Positions 17,661-24,645 of a stretch of 46,353 nucleotides of DNA are shown in pieces. The notes below the pieces were generated by a model. It made no database searches, was not told where the DNA came from, and worked only from the letters and a program-made list of their open reading frames with translations. A program made the translations under genes and the position numbers. The number at the start of each line of letters is the position of its first letter. Position 1 is the first letter of the stretch. The DNA is from Flavobacteriales bacterium (GTDB lineage: Bacteria > Bacteroidota > Bacteroidia > UBA10329). The DNA is taken from positions 1 to 46,353 of the forward strand of contig JAGYJL010000013.1 of assembly GCA_018402015.1 (NCBI GenBank), in the 5' to 3' direction.

Positions 17661-19070
17661 ATGAAAAAGCAAGAGATGAGTACAGGCACTGAGCCTTCAA
17701 TGATCACCGCAGGAAAAGATAGCACCTCGCGTATTCTATTAGTAGTTGCGGTCATTCTCTATTCCGCTTCGTTGATCCTGTTGGCCAACTTGGCCTTAGC
17801 TAGCGAAAAAGGAAAGATCGGAGCTCTTATAAAGGTGAACAACCAACTGGATGGCGATGCTTTCGAAGCGTTGAATGCCAAGGTTAAATCGTTTGCTGGA
17901 AATGTGCTGGCCATAGATATTTCGGAAACGAGCTTCGCTTCTATTGGTTCCGTAAAAGGCATTTGCGCTTCCAACTTGGATCACTCAAGATCCAACGAGC
18001 TGGGCTTTGACGCATCTTCCACAAAAGCCAAATACGCTGGCGCAGGTGTTGTTATCGGCATATTGGACAATAATGGTGTGCTGAGCGCTTCTGCTTACGC
18101 TGATTTGCAAAAGATGGAGGTCGGCTCTAACGTTGGGTTCATCTCCTACCTATCAGACGATCCTAACTCCACAGTGATCATGCGCAACATCAAAGGCGGG
18201 GAAAGCAACCTGATACAGGCCTTGCTGTATATGGAAGAGTACGCCAAAACGGTAGAAAAGCCATTGGTCATTGAATTGAAGGTAGGAGCAGAAGAAATGA
18301 GCAACGCACTGTTTGTTCAGGTCTGCCAGAAGTTTGCCGAGGCAGGTGTTCAGTTCTTGGGTTGCGATATATCACGTGGTATTTCAAGCCAAGCGCCAAT
18401 TCAATTGGCATTCAGCATGTTCAATTCAGAAACCGGACAGATAACAGATCGATCAGACTTCTGGGCAATTCAGGAAGTAAAAGAGCAGAAGATCATGCTT
18501 ATGGGTTCAGACAAGCAGACCTGTACCATCCACTTCCAAACAGAGTCTGGATATGATAAGATCTATCTTTCCAGCACATCTTCAGACCTTGTAATGGTTA
18601 CCACCATTTCTGCCGATGGTAGCGTAAACTACTACCACGTTGAAAACAAGGAGACAGCACTTATTCCGCGTAAACTCATCAACGGAACACCTATTCTCGA
18701 AGATGGATTGGCAGGCATTTACCCGTACCATTCTAAAGGGATCCTTTACAACGGAGCCGTGTCAAGCAAACAGTTTGTAACCTTAAAACACACAGAGCAA
18801 CACCTACAATTGAACGCTAACAATGGTATGGCCATGACAATCGGATCACCATCAGACAGAACATTGGCAATGAGTTTAGAGAACGTAAGTTCCAACCTTT
18901 GTATTGAGATAAAAGACGAGACTGGCGCCATGGTTTATAGAAACCAACCAGACGAAGACATTCAGAGCATCAGAACCAGAATAGACCTATCTGGCGGTAT
19001 GGAAGGTCTGTATTTCCTAGACCTGACATCACCCGAATTCCACCAGACCTTCGCACTGCTGATGAATTGA
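17661..19070 (+). CDS. Degenerate subtilase-like exported protein
   Basis: 469 residues from ATG 17661. An N-terminal membrane or signal segment lies at about residues 31-48 (LLVVAVILYSASLILLANLAL). The following 150 residues keep the layout of Bacteroidota subtilases: a prodomain-like section (AKVKSFAGNVLAIDI ... IGSVKGI), then YAGAGVVIGILDNNG, which matches the GKGVVVAVIDTG strand with the aspartate, and later EEYAKTVEKPLVIELKVG, which matches the kPvVINLSLG strand. The HGTHVAG histidine block and the GTSMAAP serine block are missing, so it cannot be an S8 protease. The C-terminus resembles a type IX sorting-like beta domain (GLYFLDLTS). It ends in a terminator and may be controlled by the upstream hybrid regulator. 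Confidence 0.65.
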   Translation: MKKQEMSTGTEPSMITAGKDSTSRILLVVAVILYSASLILLANLALASEKGKIGALIKVNNQLDGDAFEALNAKVKSFAGNVLAIDISETSFASIGSVKGICASNLDHSRSNELGFDASSTKAKYAGAGVVIGILDNNGVLSASAYADLQKMEVGSNVGFISYLSDDPNSTVIMRNIKGGESNLIQALLYMEEYAKTVEKPLVIELKVGAEEMSNALFVQVCQKFAEAGVQFLGCDISRGISSQAPIQLAFSMFNSETGQITDRSDFWAIQEVKEQKIMLMGSDKQTCTIHFQTESGYDKIYLSSTSSDLVMVTTISADGSVNYYHVENKETALIPRKLINGTPILEDGLAGIYPYHSKGILYNGAVSSKQFVTLKHTEQHLQLNANNGMAMTIGSPSDRTLAMSLENVSSNLCIEIKDETGAMVYRNQPDEDIQSIRTRIDLSGGMEGLYFLDLTSPEFHQTFALLMN

Positions 19071-19073
19071 ACG

Positions 19074-19101
19074 AAAAGCCCCGAATTCTCGGGGCTTTTT
19101 T
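19074..19101 (+). terminator. Rho-independent terminator
   Basis: GCCCCGA, 4-nt loop, TCGGGGC, then TTTTTT, directly after the stop codon of the subtilase-like gene. Confidence 0.9.
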
Positions 19102-19143
19102 GTTAGAAAAACAGATTTTCTATATCAGCATAATAATTAAAGC

Positions 19144-19151
19144 TACTTTTG
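19144..19151 (+). promoter_or_regulatory. Bacteroidota -7 element for the cold-shock gene
   Basis: TACTTTTG matches TAnnTTTG. It lies 27 bp before the start codon, giving a short leader. A weak TTTTC at 19116-19120 could be the -33 region. Confidence 0.55.
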
Positions 19152-19178
19152 ACGCTTCAAAATTTATTTAATTACACA

Positions 19179-19370
19179 ATGAAAAAAGGTACAGTAAAGT
19201 TCTTTAATGATTCTAAAGGTTTTGGTTTCATTATCGATGATGAGTCAAAAACGGAATACTTCGTTCACGTTTCAGGTCTAATTGACGAGATTCGTGAAGA
19301 CGATCATGTTGAATTCGAATTGAAAGAAGGAAGAAAAGGTCTTAACGCAGTAAACGTTAAGGTGGTATAA
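19179..19370 (+). CDS. Cold-shock domain protein
   Basis: 63 residues, the usual size of a CspA-type single OB fold. It binds single-stranded RNA and DNA and melts RNA structure. RNP1 is KGFGFI and RNP2 is YFVHVS, both intact, with the start MKKGTVKFFNDSKGFGFI. The in-frame TTG at 19149 lies in the promoter, so ATG 19179 is the start. It is a single-gene unit, with a promoter at 19144 and a terminator at 19392. Confidence 0.95.
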   Translation: MKKGTVKFFNDSKGFGFIIDDESKTEYFVHVSGLIDEIREDDHVEFELKEGRKGLNAVNVKVV

Positions 19371-19391
19371 TATTTTTGAGTCGATTGCATG

Positions 19392-19424
19392 AAAAGCCCC
19401 GAGCCAATTGCTCGGGGCTTTTTT
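19392..19424 (+). terminator. Rho-independent terminator of the cold-shock gene
   Basis: AAAAGCCCCGAG, 7-nt loop, CTCGGGGCTTTTTT. The stem sequence is close to that of the terminator at 19074. Confidence 0.9.
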
Positions 19425-19445
19425 GTTTCCAACCATCCCAACTAC

Positions 19446-19632
19446 ACCCTTTGCACAGTCAAAGGGCGTACCCTGAGCGAAGCGGTCCCTGAGCTTTTGA
19501 CGAAGGGCGCACCCTGAGGCTCTCGAAGGGTCGAAGGGCGTGCCCTGAGGTACTCGAAGGGCGTACCCTGAGCGCAGTCGAAGGGCGTACCCTGAGGTAC
19601 TCGAAGGGCGTACCCTGAGGTACTCGAAGGGT
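19446..19632. repeat. Cluster of CCCTGAG...CGAAGGG hairpin repeats
   Basis: At least seven head-to-tail copies of a hairpin unit opening with CCCTGAG and closing with CGAAGGG, joined by GCGTAC or GCGCAC. The central bases vary (GTACT, GCTCT, GCGCAGT, GCGAAGCGGT, GCTTTTGA). The same unit recurs at 20038-20110 and inside the elements at 29715-29852. It is a REP-type dispersed repeat. Confidence 0.85.
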
Positions 19633-19745
19633 ACAGCGCGGACCAACGCTATAGGCTTCGAGTACCTCAGCCTACGTCCTACTATGCTTCCTCCGTCAGC
19701 ATGACTAAAAAACGCCAGCCATAAGGAGTACCCTTATAAGGCATT

Positions 19746-19982
19746 TTACTTCTTACCGTATTTCAGTTTCTTTTTGGCTTCATCCCAAGGAATGAAATCT
19801 TCCTTTTTGGAAGATGCTCTACGCTCATCCAGCACTTGCTTCTGTTCGTAAGTAAGTTCGGGTTCCTGAACAGAACTTCCTGTTTCATCATCCAAAACCT
19901 GAATGCCCATTTCGCGCGCCACCTTCAGAAGGAGTTCAACCCGTTCGGGGTCATCACATGCTAGTCGAACTGTTCGTGTCAT
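19746..19982 (-). CDS. Orphan antitoxin-like small protein
   Basis: 78 residues. The C-terminal half, LTYEQKQVLDERRASSKKEDFIPWDEAKKKL, follows the pattern of antitoxins of the addiction-module component family (LDxR...WdEvk..L). The N-terminus (RTVRLACDDPERVELLLKVAREMGI) would form a strand and helix. In a normal module the RelE/ParE-like toxin follows within a few bases; here downstream of the stop there is only repeat DNA, and no toxin is encoded nearby on either strand. It is therefore an orphan or a remnant. It sits between two clusters of CCCTGAG/CGAAGGG hairpins. Confidence 0.55.
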   Translation of the reverse strand: MTRTVRLACDDPERVELLLKVAREMGIQVLDDETGSSVQEPELTYEQKQVLDERRASSKKEDFIPWDEAKKKLKYGKK

Positions 19983-20037
19983 AGGCTAAAGTTACAACGG
20001 ATTTCCGCTTATCATTCTTCTCCTTCATTCCACGGGA

Positions 20038-20110
20038 GGCGTACCCTGAGCGAAGCGGTCCCTGAGGCTCTCGAAGGGTCGAAGGGCGTACCCTGAGGTA
20101 CTCGAAGGGA
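20038..20110. repeat. Second cluster of CCCTGAG...CGAAGGG hairpin repeats
   Basis: Three copies of the same unit as at 19446, with centres GCGAAGCGGT, GCTCT and GTACT. They lie just upstream of the orphan antitoxin-like gene. Confidence 0.8.
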
Positions 20111-20246
20111 ACAGACCGGTAAGAGCGCCAGATCGGACGCTGAGAAACTTCGTATGGAAATGAGTAAAAGGATCGGGCCAGAATACACGCAGCAGCTTTT
20201 ACGGTCTTTTTGCTTCGGTCTATTCTATAAGTAGGTATTTTTCAGC

Positions 20247-20861
20247 ATGAATTTGAACGAGACACTTCCCCATCTTAGTCTTAAGCTGAGAAATGAACTT
20301 GAAGCAAAAGCTGAGTTGGTTCAGATACCTGCAGGCCAGGAGATCTTAAGAGAAGGACAGTATGTAAAGGTGATACCACTTGTGTTGGAAGGGTTGATCA
20401 AAGTACACACCAAGCACGAAGACAAGGAGTTGCTGTTGTACTACATTAGACCGGCCGAAAGCTGTGCCATGTCGTTTGCAGCAAGCTTTGAGAATGAACC
20501 AAGCAAGGTGTTTGCCACTACAGAGGAAGATACCACGGCCTTGCTGATACCTGTGGAACACGCAACCCTGTGGAGAAAGTCTCACCCCGATTTCAATACG
20601 CTTTTCTTCAAGCAATTCAATCTTCGGTATTCCGAGTTGTTGGAAACCATCCATCACATCATGTTCAATCGTATGGATCAGCGATTGTACGACCACATCA
20701 AAGAAAGAGTTGAGCTTGTTGGTCAAAATCCTCTTAAGATCTCTCACAGACAATTGGCCAATGAACTCGGAACTGCCCGAGAGGTGATAACGAGGGTAAT
20801 GAAGAAATTGGAGACCGAAAACAAGGTCAGGCAGCACCCCAATGCCATAGAATTGCTGTAG
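20247..20861 (+). CDS. Crp/Fnr family transcriptional regulator
   Basis: 204 residues. Residues about 8-115 form a cyclic-nucleotide-binding-type beta-barrel (AGQEILREGQYVKVIPLVLEGLIKVH, then LLYYIRPAESCAMS), followed by a long dimer helix and a Crp-type winged helix (ISHRQLANELGTAREVITRVMKKLE). The cNMP-binding RxS motif is not evident and no N-terminal cysteine cluster for an iron-sulfur centre is seen, so the effector is unknown; heme or a small molecule is possible. Its stop codon touches a perfect palindrome (20861-20880) that fits the Fnr-type half-site geometry and precedes two small membrane protein genes, which are likely targets. Confidence 0.85.
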   Translation: MNLNETLPHLSLKLRNELEAKAELVQIPAGQEILREGQYVKVIPLVLEGLIKVHTKHEDKELLLYYIRPAESCAMSFAASFENEPSKVFATTEEDTTALLIPVEHATLWRKSHPDFNTLFFKQFNLRYSELLETIHHIMFNRMDQRLYDHIKERVELVGQNPLKISHRQLANELGTAREVITRVMKKLETENKVRQHPNAIELL

Positions 20862-20880
20862 TGGTGACCACGGTCACCAC
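20861..20880. promoter_or_regulatory. Palindromic candidate Crp/Fnr operator
   Basis: Arms GTGGTGACC and GGTCACCAC around a 2-bp centre, a perfect 9-bp inverted repeat. Written by half-site it is GTGAC-N4-GTCAC, the spacing used by Fnr/FixK/Dnr-type regulators. It lies immediately upstream of the -33 element of the next operon, an activator position. Confidence 0.6.
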
Positions 20881-20908
20881 TTTGTACCTGTACCGTTCTT
20901 CACCTTTG
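20881..20908 (+). promoter_or_regulatory. Promoter of the small membrane protein operon
   Basis: TTTG at 20881-20884 and CACCTTTG at 20901-20908, 16 bp apart, resemble the Bacteroidota -33 and -7 elements (TTG and TAnnTTTG), with one mismatch in the -7 and a slightly short spacer. The palindrome lies directly upstream and the first start codon 16 bp downstream. Confidence 0.5.
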
Positions 20909-20924
20909 AGGTAAACAAAGGACA

Positions 20925-21023
20925 ATGAGCAAAGCCATTAAACTGATACTTGTTTGCATAACGTGTCTGTTGCTAATCGGTGGAGCCGTGTTCTTAGTGG
21001 AAACGTTCATTAACCTCAAGTAA
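20925..21023 (+). CDS. Small single-helix membrane protein
   Basis: 32 residues (begins MSKAIKLILV, ends FINLK). It is one hydrophobic helix with two cysteines (CITC) and a lysine at each end. An AGGA lies 3 bp before the ATG. It is separated by 7 bp from the next gene and shares its promoter. The size is below usual gene-calling limits, but the promoter, ribosome site and operon position make it plausible. Confidence 0.55.
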   Translation: MSKAIKLILVCITCLLLIGGAVFLVETFINLK

Positions 21024-21030
21024 TAAAGTC

Positions 21031-21234
21031 ATGAAAAAGAACATGGGAACAATTGACAGAGTAGCCAGAATAGTCATTGCATTGGTATTCGCTGCTTTGT
21101 ATTTCACCGGAACGGTAACAGGCACTTTAGGAATCGTGCTTCTTGTATTGGGAGGCGTATTCGTAGCAACAAGCCTTATCAGTTTCTGTCCGCTGTACAC
21201 GATATTCGGCTTAAGCACATGCCCGAATAAGTGA
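21031..21234 (+). CDS. DUF2892 (YgaP-like) inner membrane protein
   Basis: 67 residues with the family layout: MGTIDRVARIVIALVFAALYFTG, then GTLGIVLLVLGGVFVATSLISFCPLYTIFGLSTC. Two membrane helices are followed by the conserved FCPLYTIFG(L)ST C motif with two cysteines. DUF2892 domains often accompany rhodanese sulfurtransferases or sulfur/redox genes; no such domain is present here. It follows a Crp/Fnr regulator and a 32-residue membrane protein, and ends in a strong hairpin terminator. Confidence 0.9.
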   Translation: MKKNMGTIDRVARIVIALVFAALYFTGTVTGTLGIVLLVLGGVFVATSLISFCPLYTIFGLSTCPNK

Positions 21235-21259
21235 TCGGTAGGAGTCAATGGTTAACAGG

Positions 21260-21301
21260 AAGGCCGAAGATCTCCCACTGTGGGACGTTCTTCGGCCTTT
21301 T
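21260..21301 (+). terminator. Hairpin terminator after the DUF2892 gene
   Basis: Outer stem AAGGCCGAAGA (21260-21270) with its complement (21289-21299), an inner CCCAC/GTGGG stem, then TTTT. On the other strand the T-tract is weak, so it mainly serves the plus-strand operon. Confidence 0.85.
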
Positions 21302-21321
21302 CCGATCATTGTTCATACCCA

Positions 21322-22341
21322 TTACGGCCCCACAGGCGGCTCGGGCACCACAAACTCACTCAACTGAAACAACAGTTTGAATTTCTTGCCCGTCTCATAG
21401 CTCAATGGCAGCGTAGCAGGCGCGTAATCAATGGCCTCCGCATTCACATTCAGAATACCCGCAGACGAAGGCGGCAGACCGCTCACCTTCAAAGCATACG
21501 TACCATCGGCATTGGTAACCGTGCTGAAGACCTCCGTACTGCCATCAGGCGTAGTGTTCACCGAAGCATTTGCAACAGGCGTTCCTGTAACGATATCGGT
21601 AACCGTACCTTCGATCATCACCGCATCGGTAGGAATGCTGGTGCCACCTCCTGGCCTGGTTATCATGGCATAGATCTGCGCAAATACAAAGCGCTCGCGT
21701 TTAGAAGGCTCACGCTCAAAGATGATCTGCGCAAGCTCAAACATCATCATCAGCTTCTTGTAAATGGCATTGTTGGCCCTGATCTTCGCATCGGTAGCTT
21801 CCTGTGCATCCTGCTCGGCATCGGTAAACTTGTCGTAGAGACCTAAAAAGTTGTCAGAAGCAATGGCATACTCGGCAGCAAAGGCGGCAGGCATACCGCC
21901 AGCGGTCAGTTCGGCCGTGTTATTGTCCAAAAAGTGCTGACCCGCCACCAACAGCAACTGCGTTTCTGCCCAGTTCTGGTTGGCCGCCTGCGTAAAATGG
22001 TCGTAGCCTGCCGATTCTATCTTGGGCTTTTGCAACTCTGGCGGAAAAGCATGTTTGATGTAACTGCGCAGCGACTTCCACTTGTAGATGGCCACTGCAT
22101 GGGCAACGGTCAATTGAATATGGAAGGTTTCTCCCGCTTCATCGCGCTCCTGAAACCCCGGTAGGTTTACCGCAGCTTCCACCTCTGCTGAAGCAGCCGC
22201 ACCATAGGCGGCATCATAAAGCGTGTTGAATGCAGTGAAAAAAGAGACATTCTCATTATAAGAATTCCATCCGATGCGGCACACTACATATAGGTCTGCC
22301 TGACTGCACGGATACTGGTTTGTTGGCCTAGGATCTGGCAT
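21322..22341 (-). CDS. Helical domain plus carboxypeptidase-regulatory-like domain protein (second copy)
   Basis: 339 residues with no signal peptide. Residues 1-225 are mostly helical and contain conserved-looking aromatic-acidic segments (CRIGWNSYNENVSFFTAFN). A short RPGGGTSIPT linker leads to a carboxypeptidase-regulatory-like beta domain (MIEGTVTDIVTGTPVANASV, NADGTYALKVSG, then a strand ending FKLLFQLSEF). The order, linker and last-helix pattern match the protein at 1552-2493, so the two probably belong to one lineage family. It is convergent with the DUF2892 operon and divergent from the CBASS island. Function unknown. Confidence 0.75.
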   Translation of the reverse strand: MPDPRPTNQYPCSQADLYVVCRIGWNSYNENVSFFTAFNTLYDAAYGAAASAEVEAAVNLPGFQERDEAGETFHIQLTVAHAVAIYKWKSLRSYIKHAFPPELQKPKIESAGYDHFTQAANQNWAETQLLLVAGQHFLDNNTAELTAGGMPAAFAAEYAIASDNFLGLYDKFTDAEQDAQEATDAKIRANNAIYKKLMMMFELAQIIFEREPSKRERFVFAQIYAMITRPGGGTSIPTDAVMIEGTVTDIVTGTPVANASVNTTPDGSTEVFSTVTNADGTYALKVSGLPPSSAGILNVNAEAIDYAPATLPLSYETGKKFKLLFQLSEFVVPEPPVGP

Positions 22342-22650
22342 GAGTTCTAAGTTTTAGTTAATAACTGGGCTCAAAGAGCCTTTTCTATCCTAGTACCAGT
22401 TTCTCATCCGCATTCAATTTATCCGTCTACAGTTTAAACTCCTTATCAAGGAGCATCTTGCATTTCAATAAGTGGGGGGAGTTAATTCTAAAAACTAAGG
22501 AGTCTTAAAATTATTGTGAGTCCTAGAAAAAAATTGTTTAGGCGTAAATAGATTACGGTCAATGCAAATAACCTTGCTTTTCAAGGCAACCCTTGGAAAG
22601 TATGTCGTTTATCGATCAGTTCAGCATTCTCAGACCTTTTGGCAGGTTCA

Positions 22651-22664
22651 GTGACTATTGTCAC
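22651..22664. promoter_or_regulatory. Inverted repeat GTGAC-N4-GTCAC
   Basis: It has the same half-sites and 4-bp spacer as the palindrome at 20864-20877 next to the Crp/Fnr gene. It lies 285 bp before the CBASS operon start. It may be a second binding site or chance. Confidence 0.35.
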
Positions 22665-22742
22665 ATAGAGCGTCATGGAAGTGTCATTGTGTCATTTAAA
22701 AGACAGATGGCACGATGTGTGATAAGCTGCACGAGATCAACC

Positions 22743-22831
22743 AAAAAAGACCGCCCACATCTGTGGAACGGTCTTATAAGATCAGGAAGAACGACCCTTG
22801 ATTGGACCCTCGAGTCGTCATTCCAATTTGA
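22743..22831 (-). ncRNA. Candidate small RNA divergent from the CBASS operon
   Basis: On the minus strand a full Bacteroidota promoter is followed by a strong terminator and no gene. The -7 element TACTTTTG is the complement of 22837-22844, and the -33 TTG is the complement of 22864-22866, with 19 bp between them. The terminator has outer stem AAGACCG/CGGTCTT, inner stem CCACA/TGTGG and a run of six T (complement of 22743-22748). The expected transcript is about 85-90 nt. It could also encode a 15-residue leader peptide (MTTRGSNQGSFFLIL) ending just before the hairpin. Existence of the RNA is inferred. Confidence 0.4.
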
Positions 22832-22836
22832 GGCGT

Positions 22837-22866
22837 CAAAAGTAATTTCTCTTTTCTCCCTCGCAA
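22837..22866 (-). promoter_or_regulatory. Bacteroidota-type promoter of the candidate small RNA
   Basis: Minus strand TTG (22866-22864), 19 bp, TACTTTTG (22844-22837). This is one of the best matches to the -33/-7 consensus in the window and points away from the CBASS operon. Confidence 0.5.
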
Positions 22867-22935
22867 GTTTTATCGGATTAACAACACGGCAGTCGTTCCA
22901 ATGCCGATTATTTGGAACACCCTGAAACAAAAGAG

Positions 22936-23157
22936 ATGGGGGAAAATCAACATGTAGTGCCCGATGGTGATGGATGGGCCGTAAAAGGAGTAGGAAACTC
23001 CAAAGCAACTCACCGAACAGATACGCAACAACAAGCAATTGACTTTGCTCGTGAAATTGCTCGAAACCAAAAGTCTGAATTGTTTATCCATAGAAAGGAT
23101 GGCACTATTCGAGATCGTGATAGTCATGGGAATGACCCTAGACATACAAAAGGATAG
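22936..23157 (+). CDS. DUF2188 small protein, first gene of the CBASS operon
   Basis: 73 residues from ATG 22936; an upstream in-frame ATG at 22912 overlaps the promoter region. The sequence is a clear DUF2188 protein: QHVVPDGDGWAVKG, NSKAT, DTQQQAIDFAREIARNQKSEL, IHRKDGTIRDRDSHGNDP. This small alpha-beta fold has no known activity. Its stop is 4 bp before the CD-NTase start, on the same strand and with no terminator, so it is almost certainly cotranscribed with CBASS. A role as accessory, regulatory or unrelated passenger gene is open. It is not one of the recognised Cap proteins. Confidence 0.85.
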   Translation: MGENQHVVPDGDGWAVKGVGNSKATHRTDTQQQAIDFAREIARNQKSELFIHRKDGTIRDRDSHGNDPRHTKG

Positions 23158-23161
23158 GGGC

Positions 23162-24127
23162 ATGTCAAGAGAACACGTATCACATTCCGATATTGCCAGC
23201 TGGGCCGCTGACAAAGTAAATCTTCCTAAGGATAAGGCAACCACTTACCGAGACCAAGCACGAAGAGTCAGAGAGAAGGTTGAAAAACACCTTTCCGAGC
23301 ATGAAGACTTTAGTCTTAAGAAAATTTTATTGTCGGGAAGCCTAGCAAAGGGCACCGCGCTGAGGAACTTGAATGACATTGATATGGCATGTTACGTTTC
23401 TGGCGTTTCCAACGAAACTGATATTGCTGATTTACTTGAATACATAGCGGAAAGGCTGAGGACGGCATTTCCTAATATGAGCCCAGACCAAGTTAAACCA
23501 CAGACGTATTCAGTAACCATTTCCTTCAAGGGAACAGGATTAGATGTTGATGTAGTGCCGATTATCTATGATGAAGACCCTGATTGGTACGGAAACCTGG
23601 TAAGTCAAGAAGATGGCTCTTTTTTGAAAACCTGTATTCCAAGACACCTTGAGTTCATTCGTAAGAGAAAAAATATTAGTCCAAACCATTTTGCACAGGT
23701 CATTAGACTAGCGAAACAATGGAAGAACAATATGAAAGTTGAATATCCTGGTTTCAAGTTTAAGTCTTTTATGATTGAGTTGATATTGGCTAAACTGGCA
23801 GACGATGGTGAAGACTTTTCTGATTATCCTGAAGCTCTCCAAAGCTTCTTCACTTACATCGCAAAAACCAATTTAAGAGAGCAGATTGTATTTACTGATT
23901 ACTATCCATTATCGAAAGTCGGTTCATTCACCGAACCCGTTAGGATAATCGACCCAGTTAACGAGAAGAACAACGCTTCTGTGCTCTATTCAGAAGGACA
24001 AGCGGACTTAATCGTGGAAGCTGCTTTGGATGCTGGAGATGCGATAGATGCTGCATTAGCGGCAACCAATAAAGAGAACACGGTTTACTACTGGCAAAAA
24101 GTCTTTGGACCATCATTTTCAATTTAA
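23162..24127 (+). CDS. cdnC: CBASS CD-NTase, CdnC-like
   Basis: 321 residues from ATG 23162. The frame is open upstream to 23039, but that would overlap DUF2188, and MSREHVSHSDIASWAADKVNLP aligns with the start of Escherichia coli CdnC as I know it. The nucleotidyltransferase core has GSLAKGTALRNLNDIDM with metal-binding Asp72 and Asp74, and the third acidic residue in GTGLDVDVVPII (Asp128 or Asp130). Further CdnC-like stretches are QVKPQTYSVT, FKSFMIELILAKL and IIDPVN. CdnC enzymes make cyclic tri-adenylate when bound by an activated HORMA protein. Product here is inferred from the NucC effector. Confidence 0.95.
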   Translation: MSREHVSHSDIASWAADKVNLPKDKATTYRDQARRVREKVEKHLSEHEDFSLKKILLSGSLAKGTALRNLNDIDMACYVSGVSNETDIADLLEYIAERLRTAFPNMSPDQVKPQTYSVTISFKGTGLDVDVVPIIYDEDPDWYGNLVSQEDGSFLKTCIPRHLEFIRKRKNISPNHFAQVIRLAKQWKNNMKVEYPGFKFKSFMIELILAKLADDGEDFSDYPEALQSFFTYIAKTNLREQIVFTDYYPLSKVGSFTEPVRIIDPVNEKNNASVLYSEGQADLIVEAALDAGDAIDAALAATNKENTVYYWQKVFGPSFSI

Positions 24128-24132
24128 TTATC

Positions 24133-24639
24133 ATGAGCAGCTACGCATATACAAACTCCCAAACTTTTACAATTACTCACGCAAAACAGTTAGCAGCAAA
24201 AGTTGCGACTGATTTAAAAAGGATTCAAAGGCTCTATAATGGCGGCCCAAATGACGATTGGATTTCACAGTATGAAGAAGAAGTTTCTCAACTTCTAAAA
24301 TATGGTTATCTCAATACTGTTACCTATGGTTTCAAGAGGAACGATAAATGGATTATTCCGACAATCAAGTATACGGCTGATGAACTTTACGCTGGAAATA
24401 CAGACGATGATCCAGGAAGGGTACCTGTTGGAGCTGATATCACAGGAGCCTATTTCACATCATTTTTGACGTATAGCTCAAAGTGGTTTGAGCTGACGTA
24501 TGATGAACGAGAAAAATTCAAAGAGGGTTTGCCATTTAAACGCGGTCATGGGAATGAACCCGCAGCAGACGGGTACTTTTCTAGTGACAAAACCTACAGT
24601 TCTGGAGGTAAATCAATTAATCGTTCAACCCTGAAATAA
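24133..24639 (+). CDS. cap7: Bacterial HORMA-domain protein of CBASS (Cap7)
   Basis: 168 residues. It matches bacterial HORMA family 1: SYAYTNSQTFTITHAKQLAAKVATDLKRIQRLYNG at the N-terminus, LLKYGYLNTVTYGFKR, then the DDPGRVPVGADITGAYF segment and a C-terminal safety-belt-like tail with SYSS/KTYSSGGKSINRS. In type III CBASS the HORMA protein closes on a phage-derived peptide and then binds and activates the CD-NTase. The gene starts 5 bp after cdnC and ends 6 bp before the ATPase gene. Only one HORMA gene is present. Confidence 0.92.
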   Translation: MSSYAYTNSQTFTITHAKQLAAKVATDLKRIQRLYNGGPNDDWISQYEEEVSQLLKYGYLNTVTYGFKRNDKWIIPTIKYTADELYAGNTDDDPGRVPVGADITGAYFTSFLTYSSKWFELTYDEREKFKEGLPFKRGHGNEPAADGYFSSDKTYSSGGKSINRSTLK

Positions 24640-24645
24640 GTAGTG

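Larger units (their letters stand above)
22342..22935. other. 594-bp intergenic region at the left edge of the defence island
   Basis: No convincing coding sequence; one open frame from 22593 shows no family pattern. It holds an inverted repeat GTGAC-N4-GTCAC (22651-22664), short TGTCATT direct repeats (about 22680-22697), a candidate minus-strand small RNA (22743-22831), and a TTATTTG box (22908-22914) that may be the -7 of the CBASS promoter. Confidence 0.55.

Noticed and set aside
22673-23038. Minus-strand gene over the CBASS promoter region
   Set aside because: No family pattern is seen, and it overlaps DUF2188 in the antisense direction.
23039-23161. Upstream extension of cdnC
   Set aside because: The extra 41 residues overlap the DUF2188 gene and do not match CdnC; the known family start fits ATG 23162.
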